Assembly: GCA_002633025.1 (NCBI GenBank)
Contig: NMRB01001221.1
Span: 112,746-176,745, forward strand
Direction: 5' to 3'
Source of the DNA: Notospermus geniculatus
Taxonomy: Eukaryota; Nemertea; Pilidiophora; Heteronemertea; Lineidae
Length of the DNA: 64,000 nt
The notes beneath the pieces are model-generated. The model saw nothing but the letters and a program-made list of their open reading frames with translations, was not told the origin of the DNA and did not search any database. The translations under genes and the position numbers were made by a program. This document shows positions 20,932-32,003 of this stretch, in pieces; positions within the stretch are counted from its first letter, which is position 1; each line of letters opens with the position of its first letter.

Positions 20932-23900
20932 ATGGCATCAATTGGTTACATTTTGTGTCTCTTGCTTTTGATTCCGTACGAAGTGCGAGGTGAGTGATAA
21001 GTTTCAACATGATGGTATTAGGGAGGTTGCGATCAGCGACTTATCGCGGATCCTTATTAAGCCTAGTTTATACTTCGACGCAAGACCATCGGCGTCGGAC
21101 GCACGATCAAAATCTGTACGCCGACATAAGCCTACTTCATTAGGTCGGCGTCCAGATTTTGATCGGGCGTCGGACGCCGATGGTCGTGCGTCGAAGTATA
21201 AACTAGGCTTTATACGTATACGGATAGAATTCTGTACAACGAGGACAAATTTTATGTACATTTTGATCCGTATACGTATAACATGTATAATAAGTCGCTG
21301 ATCTCAACCCCCCTATTAGGAGATATTTGTTCACGTAGTGACCATTATTTTCATATCAGTGTAATAGAACCTAATGCTTCGGTTTTCTTGATGCTCTCCT
21401 GTAATTTTTGTCGCAGGGTTAAGGGTCTCTCTTGAGTCCAATTCAATGGTATCGCATAATCGTATGATAATACATGTACTGTGTATGACGCATTTTACTA
21501 CCTGTCGAAAAAAGATAATAGAGTTATTAGGGCCGTTTGCACGACAAACCCAAAAAATACCGTGCTATTCGCACCTAAGACCCCTCGGCTGTGGGTGTAA
21601 ATTGAATTCTGTGTTCATTGAACGTTGCATGTGTGATATGTGATGAAAATCGATAGGTTTGTGAAGGATCCACACATACACCTTTCCATCAAAATGAGGA
21701 AAGTTAGATTTAATTTGAACGTGCCAGAGTGGTAATGTCATTTTCACAAAGCGCCCCCTGGTGGTCAAATGGAAAGTCCGATTCGGCCGAAAATCAATAG
21801 GTTCGTGGAGGACCCACATATATACCTTTAAACCAAAAATCAGGAAAATCCGATTAAATTTGGACGTGCTAGAGCCGTAACGTCGTTTTCACAAAGCGCC
21901 CCCTGGTGGTCAAATGGAAAGTCCGATTCGGCCGAATATCAATAGGTTCGTGGTGGACCCATATACTCTAAATCCTCAGATTTATGGGTACACATCGAAT
22001 ATTCAAGCCGACGGATAGACCACGCCCCCTCAATCACACTATAAAAGGGTTACGTAGTTCTATTCAAAGGCATGGCCAATGGGCTAGTTCCGCGCACTAC
22101 TACCGTCGTGGCAGAATGACGTCCGGCCGACTTCAGTATGATCAATTTCAAGGTCTCTGCATTCAATTACAATACGATCGGGTTGCGAATGACGGGTTTT
22201 GTGACTTTTACACAGCAGTCACAATAGGCCTTCTCGCCCAGTGGGATCAATTTCAAATCCAGACTACGTGTCGATTTCACAACCCGGCAAGCGACAGAGC
22301 GAAGTTCCTTCAGACATTCACAGAGAACCCAACCTTAGCCATTCACGGTGAAGTCCCTTTGTAAAGACATCCATATGAAATAACTGGGCGGTCACGCAAG
22401 GTTTTAATGGGGTGGACACTTGTACCCATAAATCTGAGGATTTAGAGTATATACCTTCAAACCAAAAATCAGGAAAATCCGATTTAATTTGAACGTGCTA
22501 GAGTGGTAACGTCGTCAATGGACAGACGGACGACCGGACCGACGGACTGACGGACGGACTGACTGACAGACACTGACGGACGGACACCGCAGGGGACGAC
22601 AATACCCCTCGGGCCGCCCGCGGGCCGAGGGGTAAAAACCACATTCAGATTCAATCCGATCGGATCTGATCGATCCGCATTGGGTCTCATTTGCGTTGAG
22701 ACGAGATTTGAATGTGGTCGTATGTGATCCAATGCGGTCCAAATTGGATTCGGGACCTTTTTAAATCCACATTGGATCGTATTGGGTAGCGTTTACACCC
22801 AAGAGTTTTGAACCACAATCGGATTCGACCGAATCGCTTGTGGATTTTTGCCTGTCGTCTAAAGGCCCGTTTACACATGCAACTTTTCATATGCAACTTC
22901 ATGCAACTTGTTGCATAAACCTGATGAGACCAAAAAGTTTCATAAAAGTTGCATGTGTAAACGGGCATGCAACTTGTTGCAACTCGGTCACGCTAGATGT
23001 TGCATCGATTTTTCTATGTGTAAACCGTCCAGATACATGTAGTTTGCAACAAGTTGCAAGTTGCTGCAACTTGCAACTTGGTGCAACCTAGTGTAGACCG
23101 CCCTTTAAGGCCCTATTGTCTATTCATGACCGTTGAAGGTCCCAAACTGTTGCTGTACATTGCAAGTACCATACATTGAACAGTTTGAAGCGCCCAATGA
23201 ATAGACAACAATTCTATCGCAAATTGAAAGTTTTCATGCCACCAGAAACGCCATTACATATCCGTAGGCCTACTTTACTAAACTAATTATGGGCCTACAC
23301 ATTATAAATTGATTTTAGCTATGATCATTTTAGTTAGGCCTATCGCCGAAATCAAAGGTTACACGTACAGTTATGGTGCTTGCTATTATAGTCCCAAACT
23401 CTCTTGGAAACCTGTCGACACCGCAAAAAAGTGTGCAGAGGAATGCAACAAGCAAGCAGACTGCAAAGCTTTCCTATTTATCAAGAAGTTCCCGTTGGGC
23501 TGTCACCTCGAAACTAGGACATACACAGAAGATAAAAAAGTGTCTTAGTACAAGCAACTTGACTGCGTACATGGCGTATGGGCGTATGGGTTGGTGGGTA
23601 TACATGTACACCGTATTTACTTTTACATCTTCACGTGGCTATCCTTTTCTACATGTTCTAGGTTATTCCACCGTCAAAGGTTACACACACAGCCTTGGCA
23701 TGTGCGAGAATAGTCCAACAATAGGGTGGCTCCGTCGGGGCTCTGCAGACGATTGCGCAGAAGATTGTAACAAGCTGGCCGTCTGTCAGGCCTTCGTGTA
23801 CATCCCACCGTTCAAAAGCTGCATTTTGGAGAAGACAACATGCAGAGACGAGGAAAAGAAGTACGTTGAGAAAGACATCAATTTGTACACAAAAACAACG

Positions 23901-26900
23901 AAAAGTGTCAAGGAAGGTAAGTCGTTCAGGAGCCCGTGACACAGGCTCGACCAATCACAGCAATTTACCTCATGATGTCAGATTGTTATCGTGATATAGT
24001 CTCGTGCAAGTCCGCAAAAGGGCCAAGTTGGTACATTTCGGTAACAGCTTGTTGCAAAACTACTAACGAATTGTGGGATTTTCCAAACTTTCGGAGTCAG
24101 ATATCAATCAACCTTTTTCGCCAATTCCTGAATAATCGTCCACCATGTCGACACCAAAAGTGACGCCTGACGCCACTATTTTAATAAGATGATAGTATGA
24201 ATGTCTGATGGTTCCCGCTTGTTTAAGAGGCCTCTACAGGCGCGACAGGCAGCATTCTCGCAGCCACAGGCAGAGATAGTTTTTACAAATTATCAAGTTT
24301 GACCTTGACCTTGACCTCTGATCATCAAGGTCATTGCATAATCAAAATGGGCATCTTCAATAACCTTAAGTATGGGTGATATCACGCCTCTACCTCTACC
24401 ACAGGAAGATATATTTCGAATTATCAAGTTTGATATACCAAAATTGCATTGATTGATTGAAACATGGTGCCTCAGAAGCAGATAGTTTATAGTTTATAGT
24501 TTATAAACTATAGTTTATAGTTTTCAGTAGTTATGTAATAAGAAGTTCAGTAGTTATGTAATAAGAAATGACGTTTTTTATGCAAATTAACACAAAATGG
24601 GTCAAAATACATAAAAACGCCGTTTCCAATTACGTAAGCAGTTAAAAATTACTAAAAACATGCTTATATGATTACGAGGCACCATGTTTCTATCTGTTGG
24701 TAATACATTTATGGGGTGTAAATCCAACCGTTCAAAAGTTAGCTGTACATCGGGTCCCATTCTCCTGTACAAAGCTCAGTTCTTGGGTCCAATGATAAAG
24801 TCGTTGTCCTACTATTTTACGCACCATGGTGTATTTCTCCTTTATTTCCTCAAAACACCCATGGCGTTGGTTCATGTATTATACATCAAAAGAAACGGAA
24901 TTATCAGCAGATATTTTCTAAACCATGAAGTATTTGTTATTTCTCAGTATGTTCATACACACGAGATTTGAACCTAGAGTCCGGAAATTTCAGGGGAAAA
25001 CGTCAAAATTTCCATTTGACCTTAACCTTTTGGAATGGCCTTGACCCCGGATGAACTTGACGATGATATAGGATTTTAGCCGGGATGGTATTAAATATAA
25101 ATAGCCACTTGAGCGAACAAAATATCATTGCCAAGGGCTCAGAAATCAGCATTTAACAAAAATGCGATTTTCATGGTTGGTTGCCATGGAAACCGCCCAT
25201 ATTCCTATCAAAAGAAAATGCCAAAGTGCCGGCAAAGATTTTCTTGTTCAGGACGTGATACTCTTTCGATTCAGGTATGTCGGCAACTTTCTTCACGAAA
25301 TTCCCACGGGAGCCTTTTTTGGACAATTTGGGACCCGACTAACATGACTAAAACAGAAAGGTGAACAGATACAGACAGACCGACATCATGACCAAACAGA
25401 AAGGTGAACAGACACACCGACACACACACCTAGACACACAGAGACACCATGACCAAAAACAATATGGTTCCCGATCTGATTGAACCATAGACGTCTAATA
25501 CTTCGAGATGAACCAGGAAATCGACTTAGGTTGAAATGACGCTGAAGTACCAGCTGAATAACAAGTATTACCATACATTGAACAGTATGAAGCGCCTAAT
25601 GAATAGACAACAATTATATCGCAAATTGAAAGCTTTCATGCCACCAGAAACGCCATTACAACCGGAGGCTGAAATGTACTTTATTACTAAACTAATTATA
25701 GGCCTACACTGTATAAATTGATTTTAGCTGTGATCATTTTAGGTATCGCCGAAATCAAAGATTACACGCACAGTTATGGTGCTTAGCAGTGGTTACACTA
25801 TCTAAATCCCCGTGCTTTCCCCGGGGATTCTATGGTTACACCTACAAATCACCGAGTCTAAAATAGACCCGTGTCTGAAATCCCCGTGCTTATTAGCCCC
25901 AGCGAGCTTGAAGGGGCAATGCCGGGGCTATTTAGACACGGGGATTTTATGTAGTGTAACCGCGAAATCCCCGTGTTTATTTGTAGTTCCAAGCACCCGG
26001 CGACAGACGGCGATGGAAATTGATGAGTCATGCGCATGCGTATAGGAAATTTCACGCTGCCAGTAGCCACTCGATGACGGAGGGTTGCCTACATGCAGTG
26101 CCCCTATCGCCGGGTTACGGAACTAATTACCAATCGCACTTTTAGTAGTGTANNNNNNNNNNNNNNNNNNNNNNNNNNNNNNNNNNNNNNNNNNNNNNNN
26201 NNNNNNNNNNNNNNNNNNNNNNNNNNNNNNNNNNNNNNNNNNNNNNNNNNNNNNNNNNNNNNNNNNNNNNNNNNNNNNNNNNNNNNNNNNNNNNNNNNNN
26301 NNNNNNNNNNNNNNNNNNNNNNNNNNNNNNNNNNNNNNNNNNNNNNNNNNNNNNNNNNNNNNNNNNNNNNNNNNNNNNNNNNNNNNNNNNNNNNNNNNNN
26401 NNNNNNNNNNNNNNNNNNNNNNNNNNNCTGTACATCGGGTCCCATTCTCCTGTACAAAGCTCAGTTCTTGGGTCCAATGATAAAGTCGTTGTCCTACTAT
26501 TTTACGCACCATGGTGTATTTCTCCTTTATTTCCTCAAAACAGCCATGGCGTTGGTTCATGTATTATACATCAAAAGAAACGGAATTATCAGCAGATATT
26601 TTCTAAACCATGAAGTATTTGTTATTTCTCAGTATGTTCATACACACGAGATTTGAACCTAGAGTCCGGAAATTTCAGGGGAAAACGTCAAAATTTCCAT
26701 TCGACCTTAACCTTTTGGAATGGCCTTGACCCCGGATGAACTTGACGATGATATAGGATTTTAGCCGGGATGGTATTAAATATAAATAGCCACTTGAGCG
26801 AACAAAATATCATTGCCAAGGGCTCAGAAATCAGCATTTAACAAAAAATGCGATTTTCATGGTTGGCATAAGGGAGGCGATGGCCGAGTGAAATGACCTG

Positions 26901-28475
26901 AGTCTCAGGATGGGTTGGTTGCCATGGAAACCGCCCATATTCCTATCAAAAGAAAATGCCAAAGTGCCGGCAAAGATTTACTTGTTCAGGATGTGATACT
27001 CTTTCGATTCAGGTATATGTTGGCAATTTTCTTCACGAAATTCCCACGGGAGCCTTTTTTGGACAATTTGGAACCCGACTAAAACAGAAAGGTGGACAGA
27101 TATAGACAGACCGACATCATGACCAAACAGAAAGGTGAACAGACACACCGACACACACACCTAGACACACCTAGACACACAGAGACACCATGACCAAAAA
27201 CAATATGGTTCCCGATCTGATTGAACCATAGACGTCTAATACTTCGAGATGAACCAGGAAATCGACTTAGGTTGAAATGACGCTGAAGTACCAGCTGAAT
27301 AACAAGTATTACCATACATTGAACAGTATGAAGCGCCCAATGAATAGACAACAATTATATCGCAAATTAGCTTTCGTGCCACCAGAAACGCCATTACAAC
27401 CGGAGGCTGAAATGTACTTTATTACTAAACTAATTATAGGCCTACACTGTATAAATTGATTTTAGCTGTGATCATTTTAGGTATCGCCGAAATCAAAGGT
27501 TACACGCACAGTTATGGTGCGTAGCAGTGGTTACACTATCTAAATCCCCGTGCTTTCCCCGGGGATGTATGGTTACACCTACAAATCACCGAGTCTAAAA
27601 TAGACCCGTGTCTTAAATCCCCGTGCTTATTAGCCCCAGCGAGCTTGAAGGGGCAACGCCGGGACTATTTAGACACGGGGATTTTATGTAGTGTAACCGC
27701 GAAATCCCCGTGTTTATTTGTAGTTCCAAGCACCCGGCGACAGACGGCGATGGAAATTGATGAGTCATGCGCATGCGTATAGGAAGTTTCACGCCGCCAG
27801 TAGCCACTCGATGACGGAGAGTTGCCTACATGCAGTGCCCCTATCGCCGGGTTACGGAACTAATTACCAATCGCACTTTTAGTAGTGTAACTGCTCGCCG
27901 TGTCAACGCCGTCTGTTTTTTCTGGTTCGGAAAAACCCCGTGTCTCAAAAGCACGAGGATTTTGGATAGATGTAACCACGGCTATACAGGAAACCTTAAC
28001 CTATCGACACCGCAAAAAGTGTGCAGAAGAATGCAACGAGCAAGCAGACTGTATAGCTTTCCTATTTGTCAAGGAGTTCCCGTTGGGTTGTCAACTTGAA
28101 ACTAGGACATTTCTTAGTGTCTTAGTACAAGCAACTTAACTGCGTATGGCATGGGCGTACGGGTTGGTGGGTACCGTGTTTACTTTTACATCTTCACCTG
28201 GCTATCCTTTTCTACATCTTCTAGGTTATTCTACCATCAAAGGTTACACACACAATTTGGGCGAATGCAAGAATAGTCATAGTATAGGGTGGCCCCGTCG
28301 GAGCTCTGCAGACGATTGCGCAGAAGATTGTAACAAGCGGGACGACTGTCGGGCCTTCGTGTACACCACATCGGACGAAAACTGCGATTTGCAGAGGGCA
28401 ACATGCACGGACGAGGAAAAGAAGTGGGTTTACATAGACGTCAATTTCTACACAAAAATAACGAAAAGGGTCTAG
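20932..28475 (+). CDS. Secreted two-PAN-domain protein, gene C
   Basis: Signal-peptide exon 20932-20989; PAN exon 23662-23916 (ends VKEG at a GTAAGT donor); terminal PAN exon 28225-28475 (ends KITKRV-stop). Phases match genes A and B. The domains are more diverged (IPPFKSC and TTSDENC loops). A different PAN-type exon at 23326-23548 precedes the first domain and could be an alternative terminal exon. The intron between the PAN exons holds a gap, a local duplication flanking the gap (24743-26152 and 26428-27889) and two interrupted copies of the divergent exon. Whether the whole gene is transcribed as one unit is less certain than for gene B. Confidence 0.6.
21021..21313. mobile_element. TA-flanked nested MITE (293 bp) with empty site in gene A
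   Basis: The ends GGGAGGTTGCGATCAGCGAC and the inverse (GTCGCTGATCTCAACCCCCC) are flanked by TA at 21019-21020 and 21314-21315. A second long palindrome is nested inside (CCTAGTTTATACTTCGACGC near 21062, inverse near 21192-21211), then a third (TATACGTATACGGAT near 21213, inverse near 21270-21284). The matching gene A intron at about 11137 reads through with no insertion. Confidence 0.8.
21600..22510 (+). repeat. Tandem repeat of roughly 145-bp units with CGCCCCCTGGTGGTC
   Basis: Three units share GAACGTGCCAGAGTGGTAA, CACAAAGCGCCCCCTGGTGG, AAGTCCGATTCGGCCGAA and ACCAAAAATCAGGAAAATCC. The third is split by the element 21966-22447. The array ends in a GACGGACGGAC-rich tract and a CCCCTCGG/CCGAGGGG hairpin (about 22598-22632). 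Confidence 0.65.
21966..22447. mobile_element. TA-flanked element (482 bp) with an internal ORF
   Basis: Ends CTCTAAATCCTCAGATTTAT and the exact inverse are flanked by TA (21964-21965, 22448-22449). The uninterrupted tandem unit at about 21805-21835 shows the empty site. The 126-codon frame at 21984-22364 fills most of it. It has no transposase motif I recognise and may be chance, or a captured fragment. Confidence 0.75.
22860..23108 (+). mobile_element. MITE of TTGCAACAAGTTGCA-rich family, copy 1
   Basis: It starts TAAAGGCCCGTTTACACATG and ends in GTAGACCGCCCTTTAA. The interior is built from GCAACTTGTTGCA words. A longer copy in reverse orientation is at 57182-57599. Confidence 0.65.
23326..23548 (+). 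CDS. Divergent PAN exon of gene C (alternative terminal exon or relic)
   Basis: After ATCATTTTAG the sequence reads in phase 1 as VRPIAEIKGYTYSYGACYYS and continues to CHLETRTYTEDKKVS and a TAG at 23546-23548. It carries the PAN pattern (CAEECNKQADCKAF) but differs strongly from the main type (KLSWKPVDTAKK instead of RWLRRGSADD). It has no donor, so it could only end a short single-domain isoform of gene C, or it is a dead exon. Two further copies in the window are broken by insertions (25741-25786, and 27480 with 27998-28113). Confidence 0.5.
24240..24740. repeat. Dispersed repeat (GACCTTGACCTCTGATCATC) and a TATAGTTTATAG palindrome
   Basis: CCTCTGATCATCAAGGTCAT with the following 130 bp recurs at about 49668-49800. 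A local AT-rich palindrome made of TTATAGTTTATAG units is at 24486-24522. No gene. Confidence 0.55.
24743..26152 (+). repeat. Direct duplication, copy 1 (ends at the assembly gap)
   Basis: This 1.4-kb stretch, from CTGTACATCGGGTCCCATTC to GCACTTTTAGTAGTGTA, repeats at 26428-27889 with only small differences, apart from a 52-bp insertion near 26868 in copy 2. Copy 1 stops exactly at the run of n, and copy 2 starts exactly after it. That is the signature of two overlapping contigs or haplotypes that were not merged. Confidence 0.8.
25741..25786 (+). pseudogene. Truncated 5' piece of the divergent PAN exon (copy 1)
   Basis: After ATTTTAG the frame reads IAEIKDYTHSYGA and then a stop where the AGTGGTTACA element begins. 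It corresponds to 27480-27520 in the duplicated copy. Confidence 0.6.
26153..26427. other. Assembly gap (275 n)
   Basis: Unsequenced run flanked on both sides by the duplicated segment described for 24743-26152. Confidence 0.99.
26428..27889 (+). repeat. Direct duplication, copy 2 (starts at the assembly gap)
   Basis: Partner of 24743-26152. It adds a block near 26868-26919 (GGAGGCGATGGCCGAGTGAA) that looks like the 5' half of a tRNA (A-box TGGCCGAGTG) but has no matching 3' half, so it is not a tRNA gene. Confidence 0.8.
27480..28128 (+). pseudogene. Divergent PAN exon split by an inverted-repeat element
   Basis: The 5' piece at 27480-27520 (IAEIKGYTHSYGA) and the 3' piece at about 27998-28113 (STPQKVC or, in the other frame, KCAEECNEQADC to CQLETRTF) are the halves of the exon seen whole at 23326-23548. 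About 450 bp of transposon DNA lies between. A frame change at the AAAAAGTG run also breaks it. It is a relic. Confidence 0.65.
27527..27979. mobile_element. Inverted-repeat element, AGTGGTTACA ends, rich in AAATCCCCGTG
   Basis: The left end GTGGTTACACTATCTAAATC pairs with the right end ending GATGTAACCAC. Internal hairpins repeat AAATCCCCGTG and CACGGGGATTT. Another copy begins at about 25790 and runs into the gap. It interrupts a PAN exon. Confidence 0.7.
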
Positions 28476-30440
28476 GAAGGTAAGTCGTTGGAGCCCGTGA
28501 CTCAGGCTCGACCAATCACAGCAAGTTACCTCATGACGTCAGGTTGTTATCGTGATATAGTCTCGTGCAAGTTCGCACAAGGGCCAACTTGGTACATTTC
28601 GGTGACAGCTTGTTGCAAAACTACTAACGAATTGTGGGATTTTCCAAACTTTCGGAGCCAGATATCAATCAACCTTTTTCGCCAATTCCAGAGTAATCGT
28701 CCACCATGTCGACACCAAAAGTGACGCCTGACGCAACTTTTTTAATAATTCGAGATGAACCAGGAAATCGACTTAAGCTGAAAAGATGCTGAAGTACCAG
28801 CTGAACAACATTTCTCGAATTCCCTTTTTTTTGTATTTGCTCATCGAAGAGTTATAAATCTTACAAATCAAGTATTTTTATCAGTCCTTTGTTTTTTGTG
28901 CAAGATGTAAGCTGCCTGAAATGAAAACACCAGCCTTAGTAACCTCCGTCCGGGTGCATTGAGCATACACGCATTGAGCATACACGACATCATGTATGCT
29001 ATGCAATGGTCCCCTGGGGATCCAATTAAACTACTTAAAATGATCAGTTTGCTGATTTTAAAAAAATATGACATGTTGCAGATATCAATGAATTTGAATG
29101 TATTAACGATGTTTCAAAAATTCAAAATTTTACACAATGAGTGGAGTCTCCCTTTATAAGAGAAGTAAAATGCAAGCTTCCACACAGCCGGTGTAACGTT
29201 TTTCAGTGAGGCCCGTGTGCCAGTGTGACATTACAATAGATTGACGGAATAAGCGGCGACTGGACAATGAACGACACAGAGAGAAACAGCGAGTCTGTTT
29301 CCCAGTGTGTTCCGAACAATGGGAATCACACAGAAACATTACAAGAAGTTTCACGCGGAGCTGATCTATTCTTAGATCAATGAAGTCATTCGATTCTAAA
29401 ATTANCTGAGTTGGTCGTTGCTCTCAACTTTATGATCAATAAAAGTAGCGAGTTGATCACATGGTCGTTTAGCAGAAATTTGGAGGCTAACACACAAGTC
29501 AAATTGGAAAGGTGAGTGCTCTTGTTCGGTGAGTTTGACTTTGAGGGTGCTGTGATTCTGCCGGAGACCGACATGACCGAGGCGAACTCTGTGTCTGTGC
29601 CTGTATGCATTCTGACATGTCTGACATTTTTGTGTTCGTGACATAAATCACACTCCGACGTGCCATGATTGATGGGGCACTGCCACTGGCACACCGACAG
29701 TTTGCGATCGACGCAGCACTGGCTGTGGACTCTCTCGTCCATATTGCTCTGTCTGGGTGTAACATCTACCAATGTTCCCCGTTTTTCAGTGTTTCTTTCT
29801 TTGTGTTGGGATGGCGATGACAATGAACAGGTGGAGAGACCATGATAATCAGTCTGTACCATCTCGCGTTAGGCCTACCGAGAGGACAAAAGCACTATGA
29901 CTATGACTTCCTGTAGGCTACATTATGTCGGCAGGCAGAGAGTTCCATGCACTTTCAAAAGTCATACCATTTCAAAAAATCTTAGGCCTACCCGAAAGAA
30001 TTCGGCTGAATCACACTATTTGATATTTTATCTACCTCCCTGGATAGGCCTGTTAATACTAATAGGCCTAGGCCTAATACGTTCGACTATTATGTTTGGA
30101 TTATTCTACTTGGCCTATAAATATCAGTTCACGATTAGCAAAGCAACTAATGGTTGTCCCCAATGCAGTTCATGTATTAAAATCTTTATTTATACCTCGG
30201 GCTTGTTTGAGTACATTCTTTATGCTGTATAGACCTACAGGGCGTCTCCAAAGACCAACCCGTTCTTTAAAGGAGCACGATATGCGATCTCTTACCGGCA
30301 TTTTGACTGCCGATGTAGAGGGAGCCACCTAGCGGCAGCAATACGAACGAAAAAAACATTACAAAATGTCAGTACATCGGGTCCAGTCCCTGGGGTTGGA
30401 GAGTGGCGCGCACAGCGATGGTGGGGCCGGCTAGGGAAAC
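28476..30440. other. PAN 3' flank, then unique non-coding DNA
   Basis: 28476-28945 is the conserved flank found after each terminal PAN exon (AGCCCGTGACTCAGGCTCGA, CCACCATGTCGACA). It stops near 28945, marking the end of the duplicated array. 28950-30440 shows no recognised gene. Reverse frames at 29386-29862 have scattered cysteines but no family pattern and cross an n. Confidence 0.5.
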
Positions 30441-30506
30441 ACTGACATGCGAAACACTGGCAGATGTTACACCTTGGTGTATATCTGGATTTTTTCAGAA
30501 AGAGAA

Positions 30507-32003
30507 ATGATAGGACTCGGGTTCAACGTCGTGGCGACTCTGCTTTTGATTGTCGAGTTCTACCACATCGTAGGACATGTGTCAGTTCTGTTCAGATTGC
30601 GCCTGCTCCCTAGGAAGGACCTCGTCAGAATCAGATTCTACTTCCTTATTGACGCACTCACAGTCTTCGTCACAGGTATTAAATCTTTTCTCAGTGTAGT
30701 TGCTACACCGCCGGCAGAGGGGGTTTGTACCTACGCTCAGGAGATCCACTCAATATTATAGTGCCGATAAAGTTACTGGCAGTGTCGCACACACGCTGGC
30801 TTGCAACAGCAGCGCTCCTCCAGGAAAGAGCGATACCGTAGCATACGAACACTGGAAAAATCATCCTGTACCGTGGGTCCAAACCCACGGGTACAAGAAT
30901 TTGCCCATGTCTATGGGTAAAATGGACCAACTTGTTTTTACAGTGAATCCTCTAACTCTAAATAGTTCATAGTACAGAACACCTGACGAGTACCGGTGTA
31001 AAAGAATCTAATGTCCCCCGATATGTGATGTCCCCCAACAATACATTAAATTTACGGATTAAGCGGCACCATTGATTGGACTCTTGAGAGACCACGGCCC
31101 TTAATCCTGTGACAAACAATGCAGGGGACATCAGGAGGGTAGGGCATTAGATTTTATCACATATGTATCAGTCAAAATTTGATAATACGTGTATTATTAA
31201 TGATTCTTCTTCTTGATCCGCAGCTTTTGTGTACACTGGAAAATTACGATGGTTGGCACTCTTGCAGAATATACAACATCTCTATTTCTATTTCACGTGG
31301 AACAAGAGTACATACACTAAGAAGGTAAACTTTTGACTTGCTGCGACCTTCCGCCAGGTCCCTTGTATGTTTTATACCTGCGTATGGCACACCACAACAA
31401 GTTTACCACGATGACGATGATTGAAAAAATAATGTATTCTGGCTCCTGAGGCCTACTGAGCCTACTACATTGTATAACGCAATTACAATTTGACCGCAAA
31501 CCAAAGAACTTTCATACTTAGTCGAAGTGTGTTGAACTGATTTCGACCTACATTGTATCAGGAAGAGATGATTGTACATGTAGTAATAAGATATAATATA
31601 AATTAATCATTAATTCCATGATGGATACAAAATCTGGGTCGACATGTGCAGAACTAAATCATTGTGATCATGTCCCGGTTATTTTCAGGTTATCAGCTGG
31701 AGTTCGTTAGACTGGACTCAGAGTTCCAACACCAGATTACGATGGGAATGGGACGTTATTATTGGTACAGCCTTCGACGTAGTCGTTCATGGTGTCAATT
31801 CTTACATTCTGATGCAGTTTATGACGTCATCTGAGATTATCTTTGCCCTGATGCTGGGCAAGATCTTATCTTTCATCGTTCTCTCCAGCTCTCGTTTGGC
31901 TTGGAGTAGTCCGAGACAGGTGCCCGGATGGGTGGCGAAGCGAGTACACCCCGTAAATGATAAGGAGTTACAACCACCAAGCGTGGGCATGATGTTCAAT
32001 TGA
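30507..32003 (+). CDS. Small multi-pass membrane protein, unrecognised
   Basis: Three exons join in frame: 30507-30675 (phase 1 end, GTATTA donor), 31224-31324 (acceptor CCGCAG, phase 0 end, GTAAAC donor) and 31689-32003 (acceptor TTTTCAG, stop TGA). The product is about 194 residues. Likely membrane helices: residues 4-28 (FNVVATLLLIVEFYHIVGHV), about 43-60 (FYFLIDALTVFVTGAFVY), about 111-133 (DVIIGTAFDVVVHGVNSYIL) and about 136-158 (IIFALMLGKILSFIVLSSSR). A short polar tail ends MMFN. Histidines recur in or beside the helices (EFYHIVGH, QNIQHLYFYF, VVVHG). An in-frame ATG at 30447 exists, but a TTTTTTCAG acceptor at 30490-30498 suggests a coding exon opening just before 30507. I cannot assign a family. 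Confidence 0.6.

Noticed and set aside
26148-26480. Long frames spanning the gap
   Set aside because: They consist of n translated as unknown residues.
29386-29862. Reverse cysteine-containing frame of 158 codons
   Set aside because: Cysteine spacing fits no domain I know, the frame crosses an n, and the alternative frames are equally open.
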